64,000 bases of DNA from CAXBOO01 sp963977425. GTDB lineage: Bacteria; Bacteroidota; Bacteroidia; Flavobacteriales_D; Luteibaculaceae. A program made the position numbers and the translations under genes. The notes beneath the pieces were generated by a model. The model did no database searches and was not told where the DNA came from. It was given only the letters and a program-made list of their open reading frames with translations. Numbering within the stretch: position 1 is the stretch's first letter; every line of letters begins with the position of its first letter. Positions 52,026-60,171 of this stretch are shown piece after piece. The stretch is from contig CAXBOO010000002.1 in the NCBI GenBank assembly GCA_963977425.1, positions 62,001 through 126,000 on the forward strand, given 5' to 3'.

Positions 52026-52059
52026 ACAAAAAAAGAGAGAACGATTTGTCCTCTCTTTT
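52026..52059 (-). terminator. Intrinsic terminator of the DUF2911 gene (minus strand)
   Basis: AAAAGAGAG (52031-52039) pairs with CTCTCTTTT (52051-52059), 9 bp and an 11-nt loop; the minus-strand transcript ends in a T-run. It lies 23 bp beyond the stop of the DUF2911 gene. Confidence 0.85.
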
Positions 52060-52081
52060 CAATATTCAGATAATTAAAACT

Positions 52082-52633
52082 TTATTGTTTCACTTCAAAT
52101 TCAACATTCACTCTCACTAAATCCCAAGCGATACAAAGCGATGTAGGTTCTTCGTTGATTGAAATCTCCAACGATTCTTTTACTTCTGTTGCAATTTCTG
52201 GAGCAACATCTACACGCAAAACATCATAAGTAGGATCGTGTTTAGCAGTTTGATCAAAATTTGCTCCCCAATCAGGAATTTCACTGTTCAAAATAAAGGT
52301 CCATGCTCCCTCTGTAGGTATCGTCCACAACGAATATTCTCCAGCGATTAGAAGTTTGCCTTCGATCATTAAATCTTTGGTTGTAGAGAATGTAGTTGCT
52401 TCATTAGCACCTGTTCTCCAAACTGCGTTGTATGGAACCAATGCGCCAAATATTTCACGATCCTTTTTGAATGGGCTACTATAAAACAATCCAATTTCAG
52501 CTCCATCAACTGTTTTGTTGACATGCACTTCAGGGCTGTGTTTCTTAGTTTGACTCTTCAAAACATTCATTGCTATGAAGGCTGCAGCAACTAAAGCGAG
52601 CAGTACTATTACTATAATTTTTAATGCTTTCAT
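52082..52633 (-). CDS. DUF2911 membrane-anchored protein
   Basis: A 183-aa protein from about 52633 (MKALKIIVIVLLALVAAAFI), starting with a single hydrophobic anchor or signal. The remainder carries DUF2911 features: VDGAEIGLFYSSPFKKDREIFGALVP, VWRTGANEATTFSTTKDLMI, LLIAGEYSLWTIPTEGAWT and IPDWGANFD. DUF2911 is widespread in Bacteroidota and unassigned. An upstream start at 52663 is possible but would disrupt the anchor. Confidence 0.88.
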   Translation of the reverse strand: MKALKIIVIVLLALVAAAFIAMNVLKSQTKKHSPEVHVNKTVDGAEIGLFYSSPFKKDREIFGALVPYNAVWRTGANEATTFSTTKDLMIEGKLLIAGEYSLWTIPTEGAWTFILNSEIPDWGANFDQTAKHDPTYDVLRVDVAPEIATEVKESLEISINEEPTSLCIAWDLVRVNVEFEVKQ

Positions 52634-52680
52634 GTGATGTGGTTTTATGTGAAAATAAGACAATAAACTATACCATTGAT

Positions 52681-53661
52681 TTACTTCACTTTAACGCCCA
52701 TATTGTACTCAACACTTTCTTTCAAAGATCCATCTTCATTGTAGAAATTAAATACACCATGTTTTTTACCTAGTTTATAATTCCCTTCCATTTTAACGAT
52801 GTAATTTTTCAATGTTTTATACACTTCTTTTCTTTGAAGTTTGGCATCGTATTCTTCTTCAAAAATCCATTCGTAATTAGGATACCATTCTTTTACCAAG
52901 CCATCTTTAACTCCATTGACGTACGTTTCTGTTCGTTCCATTACGCCATCATCATAATAGTAGTCGTTTACTGAATTCACAAATCGTTTGTTTTTTTCAA
53001 CGCCATTTTCGTAAACCATCACCATTCTTAAAGATCCATCAGGATTGTATGATTTCAATTCACCTACATATTCGTTGTTAAAGTATTCACCTTCTAACTC
53101 TTTTTTTCCATCGTAATAATAGATAGTAAACAAGCCATTTTTCATTCCATTTTTATAGCTAATCTCTTTGGCTATTTTTCCTTTTTTCGTGAATTCTAGC
53201 TCTACACTATCTTTTTTCCCTTCTGTAAAAAAGCTAATGATTGAAGGTCTTCCATTATCAAAAAAAGAAATGCTTTTGCCGTTAAGCACACCATTGTCAT
53301 ATTCTTCAGTAAGGCTTAAATCGCCTGATTTGTAAAAACGCCATAAGCTGTCTTTCTTTTCGTTGACATACTTCCCTTCTGCCATTATGATACCGGCTTC
53401 GTTGAAAAATTTAGCCATTGCCACACCATTTCCACGATGCACAATTTCTTTTTGCTTGTTTACTTTAGGTCCGTAATACACAAATTTTCCAACTGGATTT
53501 CCGTTTTCAAACTGTCCTTCGTATCGAATAATTGACGAATTCGCATATGGAACTACCCATTTTCCGTGTTTTTCTCCTTTTTCATTCAATTTATTTAGCC
53601 CTTGAGAAAAGCCCAACGAACTAACAATCAGAGATATAAATAAGATAAAAGTCTTTTGCAT
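52681..53661 (-). CDS. Exported MORN-variant (YwqK-like) repeat protein
   Basis: A 326-aa protein: signal peptide (MQKTFILFISLIVSSLGFSQ), then about ten 22-24-residue repeats of the type GxxxGxxxxYxxNGxLxxxxxYxxGxK, e.g. GKWVVPYANSSIIRYEGQFE, GLFTIYYYDGKKELEGEYFN and GLVKEWYPNYEW. These MORN-variant repeats form a beta-rich solenoid. Databases often label such proteins as antitoxins, but no toxin gene is nearby. Function unknown. Confidence 0.88.
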   Translation of the reverse strand: MQKTFILFISLIVSSLGFSQGLNKLNEKGEKHGKWVVPYANSSIIRYEGQFENGNPVGKFVYYGPKVNKQKEIVHRGNGVAMAKFFNEAGIIMAEGKYVNEKKDSLWRFYKSGDLSLTEEYDNGVLNGKSISFFDNGRPSIISFFTEGKKDSVELEFTKKGKIAKEISYKNGMKNGLFTIYYYDGKKELEGEYFNNEYVGELKSYNPDGSLRMVMVYENGVEKNKRFVNSVNDYYYDDGVMERTETYVNGVKDGLVKEWYPNYEWIFEEEYDAKLQRKEVYKTLKNYIVKMEGNYKLGKKHGVFNFYNEDGSLKESVEYNMGVKVK

Positions 53662-53718
53662 ACTGTTTATTAACGTTAACGAACTTAACAGATTTTACTT
53701 TTACATGAATGCATTCTT

Positions 53719-53726
53719 TAATTTTG
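53719..53726 (+). promoter_or_regulatory. Possible -7 box for mnmA
   Basis: TAATTTTG matches TAnnTTTG and lies 16 nt upstream of the mnmA start; no TTG at the ideal spacing. Confidence 0.4.
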
Positions 53727-53742
53727 TATAAATATTTTTCTT

Positions 53743-54924
53743 TTGGCAAAGGTTGTAGTAGGATTATCGGGCGGAGTAGACAGTAGTGTAGCAGCTCATC
53801 TTTTGATTGAACAAGGGCATGATGTTATTGGTGTTTTCATGAAAAACTGGCATGACGAAACAGTGGTCATAAACAACGAATGCCCCTGGATAGAAGATAG
53901 CAACGATGCGTTATTGGTAGCCGAAAAATTGGGCATTCCATTTCAGGTGGTTGATTTAAGTGCCGAATACAAAGACCGTATTGTAGACTATATGTTTGCC
54001 GAATATGAAGCAGGGCGCACACCGAACCCAGACGTACTTTGCAATAGAGAAATAAAATTTGATGCCTTTGCCAAAATAGCAATGGACTTGGGCGCCGACT
54101 TCGTTGCTACAGGGCATTATTGCCAAAAACAAACAACTACTTTAGATAATGGTGAGGTAGTTCATCATCTTATTTCTGGTGCCGACAAAGGCAAAGATCA
54201 AAGCTATTTTCTGTGCCAAATAAGTCAAGAACAACTATCAAAAGCTATGTTTCCTATTGGCCACTTACAAAAATCAGAAGTTAGAGAAATAGCGACACAA
54301 CAAGATTTAGTTACAGCTGGTAAAAAAGATTCGCAAGGCTTGTGCTTTGTAGGAAAAATATCGCTTCCTGAATTTTTACAACAAAAATTAGCCCCTAAAG
54401 AAGGCAACGTTTATCAAGTAAAGAGAGATACTCTAAAAGATCAAATTGATGCATTTAAATCAATTGACAACCTACAATTGCTTGCTAATCCGTTCGATTT
54501 AGAACAAGAAGACAACATTCTAAAAGGGACACACATTGGTGCACACTACTATACTGTTGGGCAACGAAAAGGACTTGGCATAGGCGGAACCGTAGATCCC
54601 CTTTTTGTAATTGGTACCGATGTCGATAAGAATATTGTTTACGTTGGCGAAAGCACCGACCATCCTGGTTTATATCGCCCGGCCTTACAATTAGACGAGA
54701 AAAGCCTTGTTTGGATCAACAGAGCAGCCGAAATTTCTGACAATTCTTCACTAGAAATAGACTGTAGAATACGCTACCGTCAATCGCTTCAAAAAGCCGT
54801 TTTACACAATAAAGCTGGTTTGTACTTCATAACATTCAGCGAATGGCAAAGAGGCATTACACCTGGTCAATTTGCAGCCTTCTATCTTGATGGCGAATTG
54901 GTTGGATCGGGTGTTATTCAATAA
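53743..54924 (+). CDS. mnmA: tRNA-specific 2-thiouridylase MnmA
   Basis: A 393-aa enzyme adding the 2-thio group at U34 of tRNA Lys, Glu and Gln. The ATP-PP-loop VVGLSGGVDSSVAAHLL begins right after a TTG start at 53743 (no ATG fits). The thiol-transfer cysteines are in NPDVLCNREIKF and KDSQGLCFVGK. Same modification pathway as MnmD at 58790, though the genes are not linked in an operon. Confidence 0.97.
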   Translation: MAKVVVGLSGGVDSSVAAHLLIEQGHDVIGVFMKNWHDETVVINNECPWIEDSNDALLVAEKLGIPFQVVDLSAEYKDRIVDYMFAEYEAGRTPNPDVLCNREIKFDAFAKIAMDLGADFVATGHYCQKQTTTLDNGEVVHHLISGADKGKDQSYFLCQISQEQLSKAMFPIGHLQKSEVREIATQQDLVTAGKKDSQGLCFVGKISLPEFLQQKLAPKEGNVYQVKRDTLKDQIDAFKSIDNLQLLANPFDLEQEDNILKGTHIGAHYYTVGQRKGLGIGGTVDPLFVIGTDVDKNIVYVGESTDHPGLYRPALQLDEKSLVWINRAAEISDNSSLEIDCRIRYRQSLQKAVLHNKAGLYFITFSEWQRGITPGQFAAFYLDGELVGSGVIQ

Positions 54925-54925
54925 T

Positions 54926-54969
54926 AAAAAAGGCTGAATCTCTTTGTGAAACTCAGCCTTTAAAAAAAA
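54926..54969. terminator. Terminator shared by mnmA and the convergent GT2 gene
   Basis: AAAGGCTGA (54929-54937) pairs with TCAGCCTTT (54953-54961), 9 bp. Minus-strand transcripts end in a T-run (A-run 54926-54931); on the plus strand the T tail is short, so it suits the GT2 gene better. Confidence 0.8.
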
Positions 54970-54982
54970 TATTTATTGAATA

Positions 54983-55942
54983 CTAAAAGATTTCTTCTAT
55001 TAGATATTTGTTTCTATCACTAGAACTACGCGATACCAATTCAGCAACAAAACCAGTTAAAAACAACTGTGTACCAACTATAGCCGATGTCAATGCCAAA
55101 TAAAACAATGGTTGATCGGTAATAAGTGGTGCCGCTTCGTGTTGACTTAAGTAGTACAGTTTTTGGCCACCCATAAAAATACTGACAGCAACTCCGAAGA
55201 AAAACATCAAAGTACCTATCAAGCCAAAGAAGTGCATAGGTTTTTTGCCGAATCTTGATACAAATGTAATGGTCAATAAATCAAGAAATCCGTTCACAAA
55301 ACGCTCCAAACCAAATTTGGTAGTACCGTATTTTCTTGCGCGGTGCTCTACAACCTTCTCTCCTATTTTCGGAAAACCAGCCCATTTAGCCAAGACAGGA
55401 ATATAGCGGTGCATTTCACCATATACTTCTATCGATTTCACTACCGAATTATGATACGCTTTTAAACCACAATTGAAATCATTGAGTTGAATTCCACTCA
55501 TGTAGCGCGTGGCAGCATTGAAGAATTTAGTCGGAATGGTTTTCGTAATCGGATCGTAACGTTTCTTTTTCCAACCACTAACCAAATGATATCCTTCTTC
55601 GTTTATCATAGCCATCATCCCCGGAATTTCATCTGGAGAATCTTGCAAATCGGCATCCATTGTCATTACAACATTGCCTTCTGCCATTTTAAAACCTTCG
55701 TTCAAAGCAGCCGACTTACCGTAGTTTCTTCTGAATTTTATGCCTTTAACTTGCTCATGCTCGTTTTGCATTTTTTTTACGGCAGCCCAAGTACCATCGT
55801 TGCTTCCATCATCTACAAAAATGACTTCAAACGAAATGGAATTATCCGTACAAACACGTAGAATCCAATCGAATAACTCTGGAACAGACTCTTCTTCGTT
55901 ATACGATGGAACTACTATAGATAAATCGAGTTGATTATGCAA
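54983..55942 (-). CDS. Polyprenyl-phosphate type glycosyltransferase (GT2, DPM1/GtrB-like)
   Basis: A 319-aa GT2 enzyme: LSIVVPSYNEEESVPELFDW, FVDDGSNDGTWAAVKKMQ, RRNYGKSAALNEGF, metal-binding DADLQDSPDEIPGM, then NDFNCGLKAYHNSV and a basic HRARKYGTTKFG motif, ending with two membrane helices (MHFFGLIGTLMFFFGVAVSI, ALTSAIVGTQLFLTGFVAEL). Such enzymes load a sugar on undecaprenyl phosphate for surface-glycan modification. The start overlaps the DUF4199 gene by 8 bp. Confidence 0.92.
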   Translation of the reverse strand: MHNQLDLSIVVPSYNEEESVPELFDWILRVCTDNSISFEVIFVDDGSNDGTWAAVKKMQNEHEQVKGIKFRRNYGKSAALNEGFKMAEGNVVMTMDADLQDSPDEIPGMMAMINEEGYHLVSGWKKKRYDPITKTIPTKFFNAATRYMSGIQLNDFNCGLKAYHNSVVKSIEVYGEMHRYIPVLAKWAGFPKIGEKVVEHRARKYGTTKFGLERFVNGFLDLLTITFVSRFGKKPMHFFGLIGTLMFFFGVAVSIFMGGQKLYYLSQHEAAPLITDQPLFYLALTSAIVGTQLFLTGFVAELVSRSSSDRNKYLIEEIF

Positions 55943-56456
55943 AGTCAGGTTGTTTTCTTTTGAAAATAGCAGCTAAAATCAACGAAATGATTGTCCAAGG
56001 AATGATTTTCATGGCAAATGCAATAGCCAAACCTTTAGCTTTAAATGCCTGATCAAATCCTTTTTCAGTTTCACTGATGATATTATCCATTTGTGTATCT
56101 GATAAATTTTTAGCCCATGGAGCATCCATCATATTTTCAATAGATTTTTCCTTTACAGCAATCATAAAATCTGGATCGATGAATTTGAACAATACAACAT
56201 CAAACAACAATGCCGCAACAGAATAAACCGCTACAGTTATGAATAGTGCGCCAAATAAGTTTTTATAAGTAATGAATCCATTAGGCGAAGCTTTGCGAAT
56301 ATTCATGCTTAGGTAAATCAATACCCCCAATAATAAAAGCCCTTTAACAAGTCCAACCCACTGATTGGTTACTACATCAGGTCCTAGAATATACAATACA
56401 AGGCCTATGATGATATACGCCCCTGTTAAAATGAATCCGTTCGTTAATTTATTCAT
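55935..56456 (-). CDS. DUF4199 membrane protein
   Basis: A 173-aa protein from Met 56456 (MNKLTNGFILTGAYIIIGLV) with four hydrophobic helices and the central SPNGFITYKNLFGALFITVAVY segment characteristic of DUF4199. This family often sits directly before GT2 genes in Bacteroidota, as here (8-bp overlap), implying a shared role in lipid-linked sugar handling; no activity is known. Longer frames upstream run toward the SRP RNA promoter and are unlikely. Confidence 0.87.
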   Translation of the reverse strand: MNKLTNGFILTGAYIIIGLVLYILGPDVVTNQWVGLVKGLLLLGVLIYLSMNIRKASPNGFITYKNLFGALFITVAVYSVAALLFDVVLFKFIDPDFMIAVKEKSIENMMDAPWAKNLSDTQMDNIISETEKGFDQAFKAKGLAIAFAMKIIPWTIISLILAAIFKRKQPDFA

Positions 56457-56513
56457 GGTTTTGGTCTTTCGTTTGGGCAAATTTAAAATTCTAAAGAAAG
56501 TAGAGGCAAATGC

Positions 56514-56543
56514 TTGCAATATTATTTTATGCTGTTACCTTTG
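56514..56543 (+). promoter_or_regulatory. Promoter of the SRP RNA gene
   Basis: TTG (56514-56516), 19 nt, TACCTTTG (56536-56543). The RNA's first paired base is at 56548, 5 nt after the -7 box, so this promoter calibrates TSS placement for others in the window. Confidence 0.85.
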
Positions 56544-56547
56544 CACC

Positions 56548-56642
56548 GGGCAAGTCTTTAGCGACCAGCTCCTGCTGAATCCCCCAGGATCGGAAGGTAG
56601 CAAGGGTAGGTGGTTGAGCGGTGCGATTAAAGTAGCTTGCCC
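56548..56642 (+). ncRNA. ffs: Small bacterial signal recognition particle RNA (4.5S type)
   Basis: A 95-nt RNA. GGGCAAG (56548-56554) pairs with CTTGCCC (56636-56642). The domain IV hallmarks are CTGCTGAATCCCCCAGGATC followed by GGAAGGTAGCAAGGGTAGG: the GGAA tetraloop, the asymmetric internal loop and AGCA binding site for the Ffh M domain. No Alu domain, so it is the short form. It is followed by ACTTTTTTG, a likely termination point. It targets nascent membrane and secreted proteins. Confidence 0.95.
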
Positions 56643-56669
56643 ACTTTTTTGTTTTACCAGACCTAGTTT

Positions 56670-57476
56670 ATGTCCAAAAACATTCTCATTACAGGCGCTT
56701 CCGCCGGATTGGGTAAAGCAACCGCCAAACACTTTTCACAAAACGGATATACCGTTTACGGTACCAGTAGAAACCCTGACAATCAATCTGACACTTCCAT
56801 TCAATGGTTGGCTCTTGATTTAGCAGAGAGTGTTTCGGTAAAAAAATTAGCACAATACTTTATTGATAACAACATAGTTATCGATGCCTTGATAAACAAT
56901 GCCGGTACTGGCTTAGTTGCTTCTGTAGTAGATACAAATCGTAAAGATTGGCAACAAATTTTCGAAACCAATTTATTTGGACCTCTTCAATTGATTCGAT
57001 TGATTTATCCTCAATTGAAAAAATCGAAAAGAGCGGCCATTGTAAATATTGGTTCGGTAGCTTCAGAATTTGGACTTCCTTACCGAGGGGCATACAGCGC
57101 CGTAAAATCTGCTTTATCTATAGCAACAGAAAGCTTGGCTTTGGAGTTAAAAAGTCAAAACATGGATGTATACATTATGCACCCTGGTGATTTTGCTTCC
57201 AACATCAATAACAACCGAATAGTAGTAAAAGACATTCACCCCGATTTCCAAGGTCATCACGATGGCATTCATCAACTCATAAACGAACATGTTTCTGATG
57301 GAATGAACCCTGAAATTTTGGCCGAAAAATTGTTTTTTTTAATCCATTCAAGACCAAAAAAATTCAAACATACTTTAGCGCCTAGTTTGCAAAAAATTAG
57401 CGCAAAACTTAAGCAAGTACTACCCTACTCGTATTTTCAAAAATTATTACTTAACCACTATAAACTCAACTCATGA
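56670..57476 (+). CDS. Short-chain dehydrogenase/reductase
   Basis: A 268-aa classical SDR: cofactor loop ILITGASAGLGKATA, NNAG in ALINNAGTG, catalytic Ser in VNIGSVAS and YRGAYSAVKSAL (Tyr-x3-Lys), then the HPGDFAS substrate-loop region. Arg after the beta-2 strand (TSRNPD) suggests NADP(H) preference. The substrate is unknown. It begins 27 bp after the SRP RNA and overlaps the aldolase gene by 4 bp. Confidence 0.92.
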   Translation: MSKNILITGASAGLGKATAKHFSQNGYTVYGTSRNPDNQSDTSIQWLALDLAESVSVKKLAQYFIDNNIVIDALINNAGTGLVASVVDTNRKDWQQIFETNLFGPLQLIRLIYPQLKKSKRAAIVNIGSVASEFGLPYRGAYSAVKSALSIATESLALELKSQNMDVYIMHPGDFASNINNNRIVVKDIHPDFQGHHDGIHQLINEHVSDGMNPEILAEKLFFLIHSRPKKFKHTLAPSLQKISAKLKQVLPYSYFQKLLLNHYKLNS

Positions 57477-58126
57477 AGTTTTTTATTGACACAGCTAACC
57501 TAGAACAAATCAAAGAAGCTCAATCACTAGGTGTATTGGATGGCGTAACTACAAACCCATCATTGATGGCTAAAGAAGGAATTCCTACTAGCCAAGCCAA
57601 CGAATTTTACAAGCAAGTTTGCGAAATAGTACAAGGTCCTGTAAGTGCAGAAGTTATTTCTACCGACTACGAAGGCATGATCAAAGAAGGTGATGCTTTA
57701 GCTGCTTTAAACGAGCATATTGTGGTTAAAATACCAATGATTAAAGATGGTATAAAAGCTATAAAATACTTCAGCGATAAAGGCATCAAAACCAACTGTA
57801 CACTTATCTTCAGTGTTGGTCAAGCTTTGCTAGCTGCAAAAGCAGGTGCTACTTATGTATCTCCTTTTATTGGTCGTTTGGATGATATTTCTACAGACGG
57901 TTTGAACTTAATTACAGATATCCGTACTGTATTTGATAACTACATGTTTGAAACTCAAATCTTAGCAGCATCTGTACGCCACACCATGCACGTTATCGAT
58001 TGTGCTAAGTTAGGTGCCGATGTTATGACTGGTCCATTGAGCTCTATCACTGGTTTATTAAACCACCCACTAACCGATATTGGTTTGGCTAAATTCTTAG
58101 CAGATCACAAAAAAGTAAACGGTTAA
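57473..58126 (+). CDS. Transaldolase / fructose-6-phosphate aldolase (TalC/MipB type)
   Basis: A 217-aa small TIM-barrel aldolase: MKFFIDTANLEQIKEAQSLG, LDGVTTNPSLMAKEG, the Schiff-base lysine in HIVVKIPMIKDG, TNCTLIFSVGQALLAAKAG and YVSPFIGRLDD. The short size groups it with TalC/fructose-6-phosphate aldolase rather than the 35-kDa TalB; most of these act as true transaldolases in the pentose-phosphate pathway. Followed by a strong terminator. Confidence 0.93.
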   Translation: MKFFIDTANLEQIKEAQSLGVLDGVTTNPSLMAKEGIPTSQANEFYKQVCEIVQGPVSAEVISTDYEGMIKEGDALAALNEHIVVKIPMIKDGIKAIKYFSDKGIKTNCTLIFSVGQALLAAKAGATYVSPFIGRLDDISTDGLNLITDIRTVFDNYMFETQILAASVRHTMHVIDCAKLGADVMTGPLSSITGLLNHPLTDIGLAKFLADHKKVNG

Positions 58127-58150
58127 TTACTAATTAATATTTTTACATTT

Positions 58151-58175
58151 AAAGGAGACCATATGGTCTCCTTTT
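58151..58175 (+). terminator. Intrinsic terminator after the aldolase, abutting tsaC
   Basis: AAAGGAGACC (58151-58160) pairs perfectly with GGTCTCCTTT (58165-58174) around ATAT, with five Ts to 58175, just 6 nt before the tsaC ATG. Confidence 0.85.
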
Positions 58176-58181
58176 TAGCTT

Positions 58182-58793
58182 ATGCAATACACATTATACG
58201 ACAACAGCATCGATCAAACTGTAATTCAAAAAGCAGTCGACGCCTTAAACAATGGTGCTTTAATCATTTTTCCAACCGATTCGGTTTACTCTATTGGATG
58301 CAGCATGCAAAAAGTAAAGACACAAGAGAAGTTGGCTAAATTAAAAGGCTTAAAACCCAATCAAGCTAAGTTTAGTTTGTTGTGTACCGATCTGAGTCAA
58401 GCATCAAAGTTTACGAAGCCCTTGACGTCTAATGTTTTTAAAAGCATTAAGAACAACACTCCAGGACCTTTTACTTTTATCTTAAACGCTAGCACAGAAA
58501 TTCCGAAGCTATTCAACAACAAGCGAAAAGAAATAGGAATTAGAATACCAGACAATAAAATCACTTTAGCCCTAATTGAAGCTCTTGGTCACCCTCTAAT
58601 AGGTACATCTGTACACGACGATGACGAAATATTAGAATACAGCACCAACCCTAGTGACATATACGAAAAGTGGCAACACGAAATTGAATTATTGCTCGAT
58701 GGTGGATATGGTAACAATCAAGCAACTACCGTTATAAATTGTTTGGATGACGATATAGAAATCATTAGAGAAGGTTTAGGAGAATTGAAATGA
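58182..58793 (+). CDS. tsaC: L-threonylcarbamoyladenylate synthase (TsaC/Sua5-YrdC)
   Basis: A 203-aa YrdC-fold enzyme that makes threonylcarbamoyl-AMP for t6A37 in ANN-decoding tRNAs. ALIIFPTDSVYSIGCSMQ, KLAKLKGLKPNQAKFSLLC, NNTPGPFTFILNA, IGIRIPDNKITLALIEALG and TSVHDDDEI follow family order. No C-terminal Sua5 domain. It could be a YciO-type paralogue, since KxR/SxN residues vary. It overlaps mnmD by 4 bp. Confidence 0.88.
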   Translation: MQYTLYDNSIDQTVIQKAVDALNNGALIIFPTDSVYSIGCSMQKVKTQEKLAKLKGLKPNQAKFSLLCTDLSQASKFTKPLTSNVFKSIKNNTPGPFTFILNASTEIPKLFNNKRKEIGIRIPDNKITLALIEALGHPLIGTSVHDDDEILEYSTNPSDIYEKWQHEIELLLDGGYGNNQATTVINCLDDDIEIIREGLGELK

Positions 58794-59443
58794 GTTTGGA
58801 ATTAATTCCTACCGACGATGGTTCATTTACATTTTACAGGGCCGATATTGATGAAACTTACCACTCTCGTCATGGCGCAAAACAAGAGTCGCAATATGTT
58901 TTCATAGACAAAGGACTAAAACACTATTACAACCTACACAAACCCGAAATCATCAGAATATTTGAAGTTGGTTTTGGTACAGGATTAAACGCCTTACTTA
59001 CATTAGAGCAAGCTCCTTGTAAAATCGATTACAAAGGCGTAGAAAAATTTCCAATCGATAATGAAACGCACAAAAGTTGGCTAAATCAAATGGATTTAGA
59101 TCAACAAATAGGATCATCAGTTATTGATTTCGATTGGGATAAAAAATGTGCTTATAAAGACCATTTCATTCATAAATCGAGCAAAGATTTATTTGATTTT
59201 GAAACACAAGACAATGCCTTCGATCTCATTTATTTCGATGCCTTTGGTTTTCGAGCTCAAGAAGAGATGTGGACATCAGAAGTATGTCAATACATGCATC
59301 AAATATTGGATACAAATGGCGTTCTGGTTACATATGCAGCAAAAGGTTTGGTCCGTCGTAATTTAGAGTCCGCAGGATTTGTTTGCGAACGTTTGGAAGG
59401 CCCTCCGGGAAAAAGAGAAATGCTTAGAGCTACAAAAATATGA
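58790..59443 (+). CDS. mnmD: tRNA (mnm5s2U34) methyltransferase MnmD
   Basis: A 217-aa SAM-dependent methyltransferase of the MnmC N-domain type (DUF752): DETYHSRHGAKQESQYVFID, the SAM loop FEVGFGTGLNALLTL, YFDAFGFRAQEEMWT and LVTYAAKGLVRRNLESAGF. It performs the last methylation of the mnm5 group on U34; the FAD-dependent MnmC C-domain is absent, as in the stand-alone MnmD described in other bacteria. It overlaps both neighbours by 4 bp. Confidence 0.92.
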   Translation: MSLELIPTDDGSFTFYRADIDETYHSRHGAKQESQYVFIDKGLKHYYNLHKPEIIRIFEVGFGTGLNALLTLEQAPCKIDYKGVEKFPIDNETHKSWLNQMDLDQQIGSSVIDFDWDKKCAYKDHFIHKSSKDLFDFETQDNAFDLIYFDAFGFRAQEEMWTSEVCQYMHQILDTNGVLVTYAAKGLVRRNLESAGFVCERLEGPPGKREMLRATKI

Positions 59444-59934
59444 GCGATTTACATTGGATGGCCGTTTATTGCAAATCGCGCAATGAAAAAAAAGTAGTTC
59501 AACGACTTACCGATAAAGGCTATGAAGCATACTGTCCTATGCAAACGCGCAAAAAACAGTGGAGCGACAGAATAAAAACTGTTACCGAACCCATCATAAG
59601 CTCATATGTATTTGTTCGTTGCACAGAAATTCAACGCATCGAAGTTCTTCAAGACCCAAGCATTTTAAACTTTGTATTTTATATCGGAAAGCCTGCCGTC
59701 ATTCGTGATGTTGAAATGGACAAATTAAAATACATCATGGGTGAACAAAACCAAACCTTGGGTGATATTGTTCTCGACAATTTTGAGCGGGGCGACAAAG
59801 TAAAGCTTCTAAAAGATGGTTTTACAGACCTTGAAGGCGTGCTTCAAAAGGTAGAAAAACATAAAGTAAGTGTGCTCATCGAAAGCATTGGATTGGTTAT
59901 CTCATTAGCCAAAACACACATAGAAAAACAATAG
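59440..59934 (+). CDS. UpxY/NusG-family transcription antiterminator
   Basis: A 164-aa specialised NusG paralogue: NGN domain (LHWMAVYCKSRNEKKVVQRL, YEAYCPMQTRKKQWSDR, PIISSYVFVRC) and a KOW region (FERGDKVKLLKDGFTDLEGVL). UpxY proteins usually head capsule operons and let RNA polymerase pass early terminators. Here it is the last gene of a tRNA-modification unit, 87 bp before a SAM riboswitch, an unusual setting. Its target operon is unknown. Confidence 0.9.
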   Translation: MSDLHWMAVYCKSRNEKKVVQRLTDKGYEAYCPMQTRKKQWSDRIKTVTEPIISSYVFVRCTEIQRIEVLQDPSILNFVFYIGKPAVIRDVEMDKLKYIMGEQNQTLGDIVLDNFERGDKVKLLKDGFTDLEGVLQKVEKHKVSVLIESIGLVISLAKTHIEKQ

Positions 59935-60021
59935 CTGTAAATTCGTTTTCCTTCTTTTTCCGCATTTTAATTCTTTCTTATACATAAATATCAAATTTTA
60001 TTTGTTATTTCGCACCACTTA

Positions 60022-60151
60022 TCAAGAAAGACGGAGGGAATGGGCCCGACGATGTCTTAGCAACCTTGGACTGCAAGGTGCTAACTCCCATCTCTACAAA
60101 TTTCTGTAGGGTAAAGATGAGTCATGAAGGGTTTTCACCCCTCTTTCTTGA
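60022..60151 (+). promoter_or_regulatory. SAM-I (S-box) riboswitch upstream of metH
   Basis: P1 is a perfect 9-bp stem: TCAAGAAAG (60022-60030) with CTTTCTTGA (60143-60151). Between them are the S-box core ACGGAGGGAATGGGCCCGA, TTAGCAACC...GGTGCTAACTCC, a variable P3 (CTACA/TGTAG), AAAGATGAG and a GGG/CCC P4. SAM binding stabilises P1. No T-run follows, but AAGGAAG sits at 60164, before the GTG at 60172, so translational control is more likely than termination. Confidence 0.93.
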
Positions 60152-60171
60152 AAAGTCTAAAACAAGGAAGA

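Noticed and set aside
52681..53661. YwqK-type toxin-antitoxin system
   Set aside because: The label rests on the repeat family only; the protein has a signal peptide and there is no toxin gene beside it.
60124..60171. ATG 60124 as metH start
   Set aside because: It lies within the SAM-I riboswitch upstream of the 3' strand of P1, so translation from it would disrupt the aptamer.
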